64,000 nucleotides of DNA, taken from assembly GCF_036013645.1 (NCBI RefSeq), contig NZ_CP107869.1:9982001-10046000 (forward strand), given 5' to 3'. The position numbers were made by a program, and so were the translations under genes. How positions within the stretch are numbered: position 1 is the stretch's first letter; every line of letters starts with the position of its first letter. Positions 34,761-45,100 of this stretch are shown here, in pieces. Under the pieces are notes generated by a model, which made no database searches, was not told the origin of the DNA, and worked only from the letters and a program-made list of their open reading frames with translations. The DNA comes from Streptomyces sp. NBC_00490 (GTDB taxonomy: Bacteria > Actinomycetota > Actinomycetes > Streptomycetales > Streptomycetaceae).

Positions 34761-34779
34761 TGGCAGCTGGCGGACGGCC

Positions 34780-35160
34780 TCCTTCCAGCGCGTAGGCGAT
34801 GTCGTCCATGGGCAGTGCCGGGCAGGCGAAGTCTCAGTCGATCTTTGCCCACCGGCCGGGCGCCCGCCGGACGACGCTGTGGGGCCGAAGTCCCCGTGGC
34901 GGATGACCTCGCCGCCGCCCGGGGCCGCCGCGCCGTGGACCAGGACGCCCCGGGCGAAGCTCCTCGACCCTGGCCGTCCACCACCTGGGCCCTGCCCGAC
35001 AGTCCGGACTCCCCTCGATGGAGGTGAGGACTTCGCGGCCCGCGTTGTCGGTTCCCAGCGGACGTGGCGCAAAGGCGAAGCCGACGTCCGCCAGGTGCCG
35101 CGGCCACGCATGCACGGTCGGCGTCCACGGCTGGACGGGCCCTTCAATCCCCGCACTCCT
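34780..35160 (-). pseudogene. Aminoglycoside phosphotransferase-family (APH) remnant
   Basis: Across several minus frames the order is RHLADVGFAFAPRPLGTDNA, GREVLTSIEG, VIRHGDFGP (the catalytic HGDxxxxN loop, with the Asn lost), VVRRAPGRWAKIDxDFACP and MDDIAYALE. These are the sequential APH/choline-kinase-like blocks of Streptomyces phosphotransferases. At least three frameshifts inactivate it. Confidence 0.55.
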
Positions 35161-35294
35161 GTGGCCTGTTGGGCTTCTGGGTGCCGAGCGCCGGTGCCCG
35201 ACATCGAGACTTTGTCCTAGTCATGGAAAAAGTCGAAAGATAGGGCGCGAAAGGGGTTACGCGTCCGCACGAAGGCCGCTAACTTCCTTGAAAT

Positions 35295-35322
35295 GAACCG
35301 GTCATACACAGGCGGCCGGTTC
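35295..35322. promoter_or_regulatory. Inverted repeat upstream of sugar dehydrogenase gene
   Basis: GAACCGG (35295-35301) and CCGGTTC (35316-35322) form a perfect 7-bp inverted repeat with a 14-nt spacer, 80 bp before the start codon. It may be an operator for a sugar-responsive repressor. Confidence 0.4.
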
Positions 35323-35402
35323 AACGGCGCGACGGCGCGCGCCTGTTCTCCCCCGACGGGACCGATCGTGTCCCGCTGTCACCCCACCCCTCGGGAGACT
35401 CT

Positions 35403-38249
35403 GTGCGCACAAGACTGCTCAGACCCACGTTCGTCCGCACGTTGGCACTGGCGGTGGTGTGTGCCGTCGGCGTCCTGGCCCCAGGCACCGCGAGTGCCGC
35501 GCCGCCGGAACCAGAGGCCGGCGCGAGTGCGGCGGCCCCGGTGTTCCAGCAGGTCACGCTCGCCAAAGGCGTGGCCGAGACGGGCGAACCCATGACCCTG
35601 ACGGTCCTGCCGGACCGGTCGGTACTGCACACCTCGCGCGACGGCACCGTCCGGCGGACCGACGCGAACGGCAACACCGTCGTGGCGGGCAAGCTCACCG
35701 TATACAGCCACGACGAGGAAGGCCTGCAAGGCATCGCGGCGGACCCGGGCTTCGCGGCCAACCGCTTCGTCTACCTGTACTACGCGCCTCAGTTGAGCAC
35801 ACCCGGCGGAGACGCCCCGTCCGACGGCGCCGCCTCCGACTTCACGCCGTTCGACGGCGTCAACCGGCTCTCCCGGTTCGTGCTGAAGGCCGACAACACC
35901 CTCGACCTGGCCAGTGAGAAGAAGATCCTCGATGTTCCCGCCTCCCGCGGCATCTGCTGCCACGTCGGCGGGGACATCGACTTCGACGCGGCCGGCAACC
36001 TGTACCTGTCGACGGGCGACGACAGCAACCCGTTCGCCTCGGACGGTTTCACCCCGATCGACGAGCGTGCCTCCCGCAACCCCGCCTACGACGCCCAGCG
36101 TTCCGCGGGCAACACCAACGACCTGCGCGGAAAGGTGCTGCGCATCAAGGTCAACGCCGACGGGACGTACGCGATCCCGAGCGGCAACCTCTTCGCGCCC
36201 GGCACCGCCAAGACCCGCCCCGAGATCTACGCGATGGGGTTCCGCAACCCCTTCCGCATGAGCGTCGACAAGGCCACCGGCATCGTCTACCTCGGTGACT
36301 ACGGCCCTGACTCCGGCACCGCCTCGGCCGGGCGGGGCCCCGAGGGCCAGGTCGAGTTCAACCGCATCACCAAGGCGGGCAACTACGGCTGGCCGTACTG
36401 CACGGGCCGCAACGACGCCTACGTCGACTACGACTTCGCCACCAACACCTCGGGAGCCACGTTCACCTGCTCGGCGCCCAGGAACACCTCACCGAACAAC
36501 ACCGGTCTCACGGACCTGCCCGCGGCACAGCCGGCCTGGATCCCCTACAACGGGTCCTCCGTACCGGAGTTCGGCGGCGGCTCGGAGTCCCCGATGGGCG
36601 GCCCCGTCTACCGCTACGACGCCGCGTCGACCTCCGAGGTCAAGTTCCCGCAGGAGTACGACGGCGATTTCTTCGCGGGCGAGTTCGGACGCCGCTGGAT
36701 CAAGCGCATCGAGGCGGGAACCGACGGCACCGTGCAGTCCATCAACCCCTTCACCTGGAGCGGCACCCAGGTGATGGACATGGCCTTCGGACCGGACGGT
36801 GCCCTGTACGTCCTGGACTACGGCACCGGCTACTTCAACGGCGACGAGAACTCCGGCCTGTACCGCATCGAGTACGCCACCGACGGACTCGCGCCGACCG
36901 CGCAGGCCAAGGCCGACACCGCCTCCGGCGTGGCACCCCTGACCGTCTCCTTCTCCTCGGCCGGCAGCGCGGATCCGGACGGCGGGGCTCTCAGCTACGC
37001 CTGGACCTTCGGGGACGGGGCCACCTCCACGGCCGCCGGCCCCTCCCACACCTACACCACCAACGGCCAGTACACGGCCACGCTGAAGGTCACGGACCCG
37101 ACCGGGAAGACCGCGACCGCGTCCGTGCAGATCACGGTCGGCAACACCGCGCCCACCGTACGGCTCGACCTGCCCGCGAACGGCAGCATCTACGACTTCG
37201 GGGCGGCGATCCCGTTCAAAGTCACGGTGACCGACCCGGAGGACGGCACCATCGACTGCTCCAAGGTGAAGGTGTCGTTCATCGTCGGACACGACAGCCA
37301 CGGCCATCCGCAGACCTCGGCCACCGGCTGCACCGGAACACTCCAGACCCTGGCCGACGGCGAACACGACCCCAACGCCAACATCTTCGGCGTCATCGAC
37401 GCCGAGTACACCGACAAGGGCGCAGGCGGCCAGCCGGCGCTGACCACACACGACCAGCACGTCACCCAGCCCTCCCACCGGCAGGCCGAGCACTACGGCA
37501 ACTCCTCCGGCGTGGACGTCATCACCCACGCTGCCGCTCACGGCGGCAAGACCGTCGGAAACATCGAGAACGGCGACTGGATCTCCTTCACGCCGTACGC
37601 CCTCGCCAACACCACCGGCTTTACCGCCCGGGTCTCCTCGGCGGGAGCCGGCGGCACCCTCGAGGTCCGCTCCGGATCACCGACCGGAACCCTCCTCGGA
37701 ACAGCGACCGTACCGGTCACCGGTGATTGGGAGACCTTCCAGGACGTGACCAGCACGCTGACCCAACAGCCCAGCGGCACGACCCAGTTGTACTTCGTCT
37801 TCAAAGGCGGCAGCGGCGCCCTGTTCGACGTGGACGAGTTCTCCTTCACCACCTCCGGCGCAGGAACGGGCACCGGCCCGGTGAAGGGTGTCAACGGTAA
37901 GTGTCTCGACGTGGCCAATGCCGGGACGGGGGACGGTACGCAGGTGCAGTTGTGGACGTGCAACGGCAGCGGTGCCCAGAGCTGGGCGGTCGCTTCGGAC
38001 GGTTCGGTGCGGGCGTTGGGTAAGTGCCTGGACGTGTCCGGCGGGGCCAGTGCCGATGGCACGAAGGTCCAGTTGTGGACGTGCAATGGCACGGGAGCGC
38101 AGCGGTGGGCGCCGCAGTCGGACGGGACGGTCCGCAATCCGCAGTCCGGCAAGTGTCTCGATGCCTCCGGCGGTACCTGGAACGACGGCACCCCGGTCCA
38201 TCTGTGGACCTGCCACACCGGCCCCAACCAGAAATGGACCCTTCCCTAG
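35403..38249 (+). CDS. Secreted PQQ-type sugar dehydrogenase with PKD, CBM6 and ricin-B lectin domains
   Basis: 948 residues. The signal peptide ends near TASA-APP (about residue 33). A glucose/sorbosone dehydrogenase beta-propeller spans about 45-495 (EEGLQGIAADPGFAANRFVY; GDIDFDAAGNLYLSTGDDSN; YAMGFRNPFRMSVDKATGIV; LGDYGPDSGTASAGRGPEGQ), a PKD domain about 497-582 (SYAWTFGDGATSTAAGPSHT), a second Ig-like domain, a CBM6-like domain about 694-818 (IENGDWISF), and a ricin-type lectin about 826-948 with QxW repeats. It probably binds and oxidises sugars on polysaccharide outside the cell. A GTG start is used. The next gene follows after 17 nt. Confidence 0.85.
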   Translation: MRTRLLRPTFVRTLALAVVCAVGVLAPGTASAAPPEPEAGASAAAPVFQQVTLAKGVAETGEPMTLTVLPDRSVLHTSRDGTVRRTDANGNTVVAGKLTVYSHDEEGLQGIAADPGFAANRFVYLYYAPQLSTPGGDAPSDGAASDFTPFDGVNRLSRFVLKADNTLDLASEKKILDVPASRGICCHVGGDIDFDAAGNLYLSTGDDSNPFASDGFTPIDERASRNPAYDAQRSAGNTNDLRGKVLRIKVNADGTYAIPSGNLFAPGTAKTRPEIYAMGFRNPFRMSVDKATGIVYLGDYGPDSGTASAGRGPEGQVEFNRITKAGNYGWPYCTGRNDAYVDYDFATNTSGATFTCSAPRNTSPNNTGLTDLPAAQPAWIPYNGSSVPEFGGGSESPMGGPVYRYDAASTSEVKFPQEYDGDFFAGEFGRRWIKRIEAGTDGTVQSINPFTWSGTQVMDMAFGPDGALYVLDYGTGYFNGDENSGLYRIEYATDGLAPTAQAKADTASGVAPLTVSFSSAGSADPDGGALSYAWTFGDGATSTAAGPSHTYTTNGQYTATLKVTDPTGKTATASVQITVGNTAPTVRLDLPANGSIYDFGAAIPFKVTVTDPEDGTIDCSKVKVSFIVGHDSHGHPQTSATGCTGTLQTLADGEHDPNANIFGVIDAEYTDKGAGGQPALTTHDQHVTQPSHRQAEHYGNSSGVDVITHAAAHGGKTVGNIENGDWISFTPYALANTTGFTARVSSAGAGGTLEVRSGSPTGTLLGTATVPVTGDWETFQDVTSTLTQQPSGTTQLYFVFKGGSGALFDVDEFSFTTSGAGTGTGPVKGVNGKCLDVANAGTGDGTQVQLWTCNGSGAQSWAVASDGSVRALGKCLDVSGGASADGTKVQLWTCNGTGAQRWAPQSDGTVRNPQSGKCLDASGGTWNDGTPVHLWTCHTGPNQKWTLP
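37879..38247 (+). repeat. Near-identical lectin-domain direct repeat (partner at 39681-40049)
   Basis: The 369-bp segments encoding the C-terminal ricin lectins of the two adjacent genes differ at about seven positions by eye, although the rest of the genes are unrelated. This points to recent domain copying or ongoing gene conversion. Confidence 0.85.
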
Positions 38250-38266
38250 AAAGGAGGCGACCTGAC

Positions 38267-40051
38267 ATGCGTACGCGACTCACAGCGGCCATCGGCCTGT
38301 TCACCGGCCTCCTGCTCTGCCTGACCCCGCAAGCCACCGCCGTACCCGAACCGACGGACCAGCCCGCCGGCACCACCCGCCAGGCGGAACCGGTCCCCCT
38401 CGCCACGACCGCCGCGGCGGCCGACCCCTCGTACAAGATCCTCGTGTTCTCCCGCACCGCGGGCTTCCGGCACTCCTCCATCGACGAGGGCGTCGCGGCA
38501 CTGCAAGCCCTCGGCGCGGCCAACAACTTCACCGTGGACGCCACGGAGGACCCCCAGGCCTTCACCTCCGCCAACCTCGGCCAGTACAAGGCGGTCGTCT
38601 TCCTCTCCACGACCGGAGACGTCCTCGGCAGCGCCCAAGAGACCGCCTTCGAGCAGTACATCAACGCCGGCGGCGGATACGTCGGCATCCACGCCGCCGC
38701 CGACACCGAGTACGACTGGCCCTTCTACGAAGGCCTGGCCGGCGCCCTGTTCCACTCCCACCCCGCCATTCAGCCGGCCACCGTCAAGGTCGAGGACCGG
38801 GCCCACGACGCCACCGCACACCTCGGCACCACCTGGCAGCGCACCGACGAGTGGTACAACTACCGCACCAACCCCCGCACCACCGCACACGTGCTCGCCT
38901 CCCTCGACGAGTCCAGCTACACCGGTGGGAACATGTCCGGCGACCACCCGATCGCCTGGTGCAAGGACTACCGAGGGGGCCGCTCGTTCTACACCGGCGG
39001 CGGTCACACCGAAGAGTCGTACAGCGACCCCGCCTTCCGGCGACACCTCCTCGGGGGCATCCGCTGGGCCGCGGGTATGACCCAGGCGGACTGCCGCCCG
39101 GAGAACGGCTACACCAAACTCTTCGACGGCTCCTCCACCAACGGCTGGCGGCAGGCGGGCCCCGGCGGCTTCACCCTCACCGCCGACGGCAGCCTCAGCT
39201 CCTACGGCGGCCTGGGCATGCTCTGGTACGCGGGCAAGGAGTTCACCGGCGACTACTCTCTCAAGCTCGACTGGAAAGCCGCGGGCGACGACAACTCCGG
39301 CGTCCTCCTCGGCTTCCCCGCCTCCGACGACCCCTGGTCCGCGGTGAACAACGGGTACGAGATCCAGATCGACGCCACCGACGCGGCCGACCGGACCACA
39401 GGCGCCGTGTACGGGTTCCGGTCCGCCGACCTCGCGGCACGCGACGCGGCACTGAACCCGCCGGGGGAGTGGAACACGTATGAACTCCGCGTCACCGGCG
39501 AACGACTGGAGATCTTCCTCAACGGGGACAAGATCAACGACTTCACCAACACCGACCCCGCCCGCAGCCTCCAGCAGGGCCACATCGGCATCCAGAACCA
39601 CGGCGACGGCGACGACGTCGCGTTCCGCAACATCCGGATCGACGCGGAGAACGACACCCCTCCCGGCCCCGTGTCGGGCCCGGTGAAGGGCGTCAACGGC
39701 AAGTGTCTCGACGTGGCCAATGCCGGGACGGCGGACGGTACGCAGGTGCAGTTGTGGACGTGCAACGGCAGCGGTGCCCAGAGCTGGGCGGTCGCTTCGG
39801 ACGGTTCGGTGCGGGCGTTGGGCAAGTGCCTGGACGTGTCCGGCGGGGCCAGTGCCGACGGTACGAAGGTCCAGTTGTGGACGTGCAACGGCACGGGAGC
39901 GCAGCGGTGGGCGCCGCAGTCGGACGGGACGGTCCGCAATCCGCAGTCCGGCAAGTGTCTCGATGCCTCCGGCGGTACCTGGAACGACGGCACCCCGGTC
40001 CATCTGTGGACCTGCCACACCGGCCCCAACCAGAAATGGACCCTTCCCTGA
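38267..40051 (+). CDS. Secreted ThuA + DUF1080 + ricin-B lectin protein
   Basis: 594 residues. A signal peptide of about 25 residues (ends PQATA) precedes a ThuA-like glutamine-amidotransferase-fold domain at about 56-275 (YKILVFSRTAGFRHSSIDEG; GGYVGIHAAADTEYDWPFYE). A DUF1080 beta-jelly-roll at about 280-461 follows (NGYTKLFDGSSTNGWRQAGP; NNGYEIQIDATDAADRTTGA), and a ricin lectin at about 471-594. DUF1080 and ThuA relatives are tied to 3-keto-glycoside/trehalose metabolism. AAAGGAGG lies 9 nt before the ATG, and 17 nt separate it from the dehydrogenase gene, so the two are co-transcribed and likely act on the same oxidised sugar. A strong terminator follows. Confidence 0.85.
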   Translation: MRTRLTAAIGLFTGLLLCLTPQATAVPEPTDQPAGTTRQAEPVPLATTAAAADPSYKILVFSRTAGFRHSSIDEGVAALQALGAANNFTVDATEDPQAFTSANLGQYKAVVFLSTTGDVLGSAQETAFEQYINAGGGYVGIHAAADTEYDWPFYEGLAGALFHSHPAIQPATVKVEDRAHDATAHLGTTWQRTDEWYNYRTNPRTTAHVLASLDESSYTGGNMSGDHPIAWCKDYRGGRSFYTGGGHTEESYSDPAFRRHLLGGIRWAAGMTQADCRPENGYTKLFDGSSTNGWRQAGPGGFTLTADGSLSSYGGLGMLWYAGKEFTGDYSLKLDWKAAGDDNSGVLLGFPASDDPWSAVNNGYEIQIDATDAADRTTGAVYGFRSADLAARDAALNPPGEWNTYELRVTGERLEIFLNGDKINDFTNTDPARSLQQGHIGIQNHGDGDDVAFRNIRIDAENDTPPGPVSGPVKGVNGKCLDVANAGTADGTQVQLWTCNGSGAQSWAVASDGSVRALGKCLDVSGGASADGTKVQLWTCNGTGAQRWAPQSDGTVRNPQSGKCLDASGGTWNDGTPVHLWTCHTGPNQKWTLP

Positions 40052-40082
40052 CCCACTGAGGCACCAGGAAACTTCGCTCAGC

Positions 40083-40118
40083 GTGCTGTAGCGGTGGGTA
40101 CGCCCGCCGCTACAGCAC
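40083..40118 (+). terminator. Strong hairpin after ThuA gene
   Basis: A 12-bp perfect stem GTGCTGTAGCGG / CCGCTACAGCAC, extended by several more pairs around a TACG loop, lies 31 nt after the stop codon. It closes the two-gene sugar operon. The 315 bp from here to 40433 hold no gene. Confidence 0.75.
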
Positions 40119-40433
40119 ATGATCCGCTCGGTATCCGGCCGTATCACGTCCGGTCCCGGGCCGAGTGACCTGCTCGACGGCCTCTCGCCGCCGTTGCCGG
40201 CCCACCCGGTAATAGCCCTGTGCCGTACTGAGCGGTTCATGCCGAACAGCCTGCGCGGCGAGTCGTGCCGCGGGGACGGGGATACGACGACCGTGTCGTC
40301 ACGGTCGATCTGCGCGGTGTCCCGGCTTGATAGTGGTGTGCGGATTGGCCGCTTCCTGGGTGTGGAGGCGACTCCCGGGACCGGTGTGACATAGGACACG
40401 GGAACTCGCCCGCACTCGCAGTCAGTTCAAGAC

Positions 40434-41078
40434 GTGACCACAGATATGCGAACCCGGGTGCGAAACGGAGACGCGGACGCCTTCGCGGAACTTTTCGACG
40501 CATACGCCCGTGCGGTGTACAACCATGCTTTCCGGCTGACCGCCGACTGGGCCGCGGCCGAGGACGTGATGTCGACGACGTTCATGGAGGCGTGGCGGCG
40601 TCGTGCGTCGGTCGAGGCCGACGGAGGCTCGCTGCGGCCGTGGCTGCTGGGCATCGCGACCAACGTCGCCCGCTCCCAGTACCGCAGCAACCGGCGCTAC
40701 CGGAACGCGGCCGAGGCGGCGGCAGCCGCGGGCGCCGCCGAGGAGCAGGTCGAGGACCACGCCGAGGAAACCGCCGCACGGCTTGACGACCGGCGTCGGA
40801 TCGCCGCCACGCTCACCGCACTCAGCCTGCTCAAGCGCCCCGAACGCGAGGTCCTGACGCTGTGTCTGTGGGAGGGCATGGAGTATGCCGAGGCCGCCCG
40901 CGCCCTCGGCATTCCCGTCGGCACTGTCCGTTCCCGGCTCTCCCGCGCCCGCGGCAAGCTCCGCAAGCTCGCCGACGCGGAACTGCTCAGAGAAAAACGG
41001 GAACCCACCACCGCGAACCGGCAGATAACAGGTGATCGCGGATACGTGATCCGGTCCGCACAGGAAGGAAACCGATGA
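40434..41078 (+). CDS. ECF-type RNA polymerase sigma factor
   Basis: 214 residues. Region 2 (about 12-80) reads FAELFDAYARAVYNHAFRLT, AAAEDVMSTTFMEAWRRR, and region 4 (about 125-180) reads LKRPEREVLTLCLWEGMEYA, EAARALGIPVGTVRSRLSRA. There is no sigma-1.1 or region 3, so it is ECF type. A GTG start at 40434 is used; an in-frame ATG at 40446 is an alternative. Its stop overlaps the next start by 4 nt (ATGA). The partner is a membrane CU044_5270-family protein, which probably senses and modulates it. Confidence 0.85.
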   Translation: MTTDMRTRVRNGDADAFAELFDAYARAVYNHAFRLTADWAAAEDVMSTTFMEAWRRRASVEADGGSLRPWLLGIATNVARSQYRSNRRYRNAAEAAAAAGAAEEQVEDHAEETAARLDDRRRIAATLTALSLLKRPEREVLTLCLWEGMEYAEAARALGIPVGTVRSRLSRARGKLRKLADAELLREKREPTTANRQITGDRGYVIRSAQEGNR

Positions 41079-42151
41079 ACGCCAGCCCCTCCCAGCCACG
41101 TCCGGCTGAGTGGACGGAGACCCAGGGACTCCTGCCCTCCGTCGAGCGGGATCTGCCGGCGGGCCGCCACCAGTTCCACAAGGAGCAGATGATGGCCCAG
41201 ATCCACGAAGACCTCCACACCGACCGTACGCCCGCCCGCCCGGCCCTCGCCCCGCGGCGCCGCAACCCGTTCCTGCGCCGTGCGATCGTGCTGCCCGCCG
41301 CGGCCTTCGCCCTGGCCGGCGCGGTGGTGGCCGGCGTCGCTCTGTCCGGCGGCAACGGGGGCGGCGGTAGGGCCGCGCTGGCCGCCGGCCCCGCCCTGAC
41401 CACCCAGATCGGCGCCGCCGACGCCAAGGGCGCCCCCCAGTTGCTCGACCGCATCTCTTTGGCCGCCGCCGAGGTCTCCGGGCCCACCCCGCACGCCGGC
41501 CAGTACATCTACATCGCCTCGAAGGTGGCCGGCACCTACCCCCAGACCATCGACAACAAGACCACGGTGGTCAGCCACGAGCTGCACTCCCGCCAGGTCT
41601 GGAACTCCCTCGACGGCAAGAACGGCTGGCTGATCGAAGCGGGCGAGACGAGCGACGAGGGCATGACCCTGTCCAGCGACACCCCGATCGACTCGGCCTA
41701 CGACGCCTTGGTGAAGCTGCCCACCGACCCTGACCAGCTGTTGCAGCGGATCTACCGGGACTCGGACGCCGTCCGGGACCACGAAGTGCCCCGCGACCAA
41801 GCGGCCTTCGTCGCCATCGGTGATCTGCTGACCGAGAGCTACCCGCCGGCCGACCTCTCCGCCGCCCTCTACAAGGCCGCGGCCAAGATCCCCGGGGTGG
41901 TGGCGGTGGACGACGCGGTCGACGCCGTGGGCCGTCACGGGGTGGCGATCGCCCGGCAGAACGACGCCGCCGGCGAGCGCACCGAGTGGATCTTCGACAA
42001 GAAGACCCTGCAGTTCCTCGGCGAGCGCAACGTCGTGGTCAAGAAGGTGGCGGACAGTCCGTTCAAGGTCGGCACCGTCACGTTCACCAGCGCGATCACA
42101 CAGCGCGCCATCGTCGACGCCAGCAAGCAGCTTCCCGGGCAGGCGGGCTGA
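41075..42151 (+). CDS. CU044_5270-family membrane protein, putative sigma-factor partner
   Basis: 358 residues. A cytoplasmic N-terminus of about 65 residues (PSVERDLPAGRHQFHKEQMM) precedes one transmembrane helix (AIVLPAAAFALAGAVVAGVA, about 69-89) and a large extracytoplasmic domain (GAPQLLDRISLAAAEVSGPT; QYIYIASKVAGTY; KIPGVVAVDDAVDAVGRHGV; RTEWIFDKKTLQFLGERNVV). This family is regularly encoded beside ECF sigma factors and may act like an anti-sigma sensor; that role is inference. TGATG overlap couples it to the protease gene, so all three proteins are made together. Confidence 0.75.
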   Translation: MNASPSQPRPAEWTETQGLLPSVERDLPAGRHQFHKEQMMAQIHEDLHTDRTPARPALAPRRRNPFLRRAIVLPAAAFALAGAVVAGVALSGGNGGGGRAALAAGPALTTQIGAADAKGAPQLLDRISLAAAEVSGPTPHAGQYIYIASKVAGTYPQTIDNKTTVVSHELHSRQVWNSLDGKNGWLIEAGETSDEGMTLSSDTPIDSAYDALVKLPTDPDQLLQRIYRDSDAVRDHEVPRDQAAFVAIGDLLTESYPPADLSAALYKAAAKIPGVVAVDDAVDAVGRHGVAIARQNDAAGERTEWIFDKKTLQFLGERNVVVKKVADSPFKVGTVTFTSAITQRAIVDASKQLPGQAG

Positions 42152-45100
42152 TGCGTACCAGATCCTCATCGGCGGCGCTGGCCGCCCTGCTGGTCGCGGG
42201 AGTGATGACGGGCGTCTCGGTGACGGACACCGGTACGGGGCTCGGGTTGCGCACCGCGGACACTGACACCGCCTCCCAGTTCGGTGCGCGGACCGTCGGA
42301 TCGGCCACCGCCGCAGGGGCGAGTGCCGGATCACCGGCCCGGTTCGTCACCCTGGTCACCGGGGACCGGGTCCGACTGGACGCCCGGGGCCGGGTGACCG
42401 GCGTGCAGCAGGCCCCGGGACGCGAAGACGTCCCGGTGTCCGTCCGGCGCCTCGGCGGTGAGCAGTACGTCGTGCCGGCCGACGCCGCCGCCCGCATTGG
42501 CCAAGGCACCCTGGACAAGAGGCTGTTCGACGTCAGCGCCCTGATACGCGCCGGATACGACGACACCAGGCGCGGCACGCTCCCGCTGATCGTGGCGTAC
42601 GACGGGACGGGCGCCCGGCGCGCGAACACCCAGAAGTCGCTGGTGGCGGAAGCGGACGTCACCGTACGCCGGAACCTGCCCAGCGTGGGCGGGGCAGCGC
42701 TCACCGTGCCCAAGTCCGAGGCCGACGAAGCCTGGAAGACCCTTACCACCGCCCCGGGAGTCGCCCGGGTCTGGCTGGACGGCCGGTTCACGGCACGGGC
42801 GGTGCAGGGGGAGGCCAGCGGCAACGTCACACAGATCGGCGCGCCGGACGCCTGGGCCGCCGGGTACGACGGCAAGGGCGTCAAGGTCGCTGTCCTGGAC
42901 ACAGGCATCGACACCACACACCCGGACCTCGCCTCGCTGGTCACCGAGTCGAAGGACTTCAGCGGCACCGGCAGCACGGATGACCGCAGCGGCCACGGCA
43001 CGCATGTCGCGGCGACCGTGGCCGGTTCGGGGGCCAGATCCGGCGGTCTGTACACGGGCGTCGCGCCCGGCGCCGAGATCCTCAACGCCAAGGTGCTCGA
43101 CGACAGCGGCGAGGGCAGCGCTTCCGGCATCATCGCCGGCCTGGAGTGGGCCGCCGCGCAGGGCGCGAAGGTGGCCAACCTCAGCCTCGGCCAGACCGAC
43201 ACACCGGGCGACGACCCGGTCGAGGCGGCTGTGAACGCCCTCTCCAGGAGCACCGGCATGCTCACCGTTGCCGCGGCGGGCAACGACGGTCCCGGGCCCG
43301 GGACTCTCAGCTCCCCGAGCACGGCCGAGTCGGCGCTCTCGGTGGGCGCGGTAGACGGCAAGGACCGTATCGCCGACTTCTCCAGCACCGGCCCGACCGC
43401 CGACAGCGCGCTGAAGCCCGACCTCACCGCGCCGGGCGTGGACATCGTCTCGGCCAAGGCGGCACACGGCGAACTGGGCGACCCGGCGGCGGACGGCTAC
43501 GTCTCCCTGTCCGGTACGTCGATGGCGACGCCGCATGTCGCGGGGGCCGCCGCGATCGTGGCACAGCGGCACCCCGACTGGACGGGAGAACGGATCAAGC
43601 AGGCACTGACCGCCTCCGCGGTCCCGACGGCCGGCCTGACCGGCTACCAGCAGGGAACCGGGCGGATCTCCGTGGCGCCGGCGCTCACCCAGACCGTGGT
43701 GAGCGAGCAGACCTCGGTGTCCTTCAGCGAGCAGCGGTGGCCCCACTCCGACGACCAGCCGCTCACCCGGTCCCTCACCTACCGCAACGACGGCGACTCT
43801 CCGGTCACCCTGGACCTCGCCGCCACCGCGACCGGCCCGTCCGGACAGACCGCGCCCGAGGGCATGTTCAGGCTCAGCGCCCCGCGACTCACCGTCCCCG
43901 CGGGCGGCACCGCGAGCGTCGACCTCACCGCGGACACCCGCACCGAGGCGACGGACGGCGCGTACACGGGCGCGGTCATCGCCGCCGGACAGGGCGCCGA
44001 CACGACCGTACGGACGGCTTTCGGCGTCGTACGCGAGGCCGAGGCGCACGATCTGACCCTGAAGTTCCTGGACCGGGGCGGAAAACCCGTCAGCTCGCCG
44101 CTGACCGAGATCTTCGGCCACTCGGGCGACTACTGGACCACGGAACTGAACGACTCGCAGCAGATCGCCAAAGGCGTCTACAAGGTGCGCGTCCCACGTG
44201 GTGACTATGTCGTCGACACGGTGATGTCCGCAGCCGAAGGCGGAACCAGAGCCGAGGGCGCTACGGCCCTCGTCCGGCCGAAACTCTCGATCACCAGGAA
44301 CACGACGGTCACCTTCGACGCCCGCAAGGCCAGACCGGTCGACATCACTCCGCCGAGCGGTGGCGGGAAGATGCTGGACGGCTTCCTCAACTTCGGCGTG
44401 AGCACCGCAAGCGGCGCGCACAACACGACTCTGTTCTGGGGCCCGTTCACGAATCGGCGCACCGCGACGCTGGGGCCGGCCGCCGCACCCGGGAAGCTCA
44501 GCACGCAGCTCGGCGGCCTGTGGCAGAAGGGAAGCACCACCTACAACCTCCTCTACAACCTGCCCGACCGCTTCCCCACCGGCTATCGGCACACCGCGCG
44601 CATGAGCGAACTCGCCCTGTTGAAGCGCCACTTCGGCTCCTCCGTCGCCCACCGCAAGGGCATCGTCAACGCCCTGTGGCACGGACCCTCCCTGGCGCTG
44701 GGCACGGTGAGCGCCCCGTTCCCGCTTCCAGCGACGGCGAAGACCTACGTCACCACGCCCAAGGGATTCGGCTGGACGGTCGGCCTCGGCCAGCAGAACG
44801 CCTCCGGGGACGACACCGACGTGTTCTACGGCAAGGAGAGCCCGGTGTCCTACCGGGCGGGACGGACGTACGAGTCGACGTACAACGTGGGCGTCTTCAG
44901 CCCGCTCGTCGGCGGCGCGTACGGCGCGCGTCGCAGCGGTGACACGCTCGACCTGTGCGTCCCCGACCTGGCCGACGGCGCCGGCCACCCGGCGTCCTCC
45001 GTGGCCGCACGGCACACGACGGTCACGGCGGGCGGCAGCACCCTCCTCGACAACGACGGCGACCTCTGCCAGACCGTCGACGACCTTCCGGCCGGCTCGA

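Noticed and set aside
35403..40051. Reading the two lectin segments as a mobile element
   Set aside because: The repeat covers exactly the ricin domain within both genes and has no inverted ends or transposase.
38246..40399. A 717-codon open frame on the minus strand under the ThuA gene
   Set aside because: Antisense shadow; the plus strand has clear signal peptide, ThuA, DUF1080 and lectin motifs.
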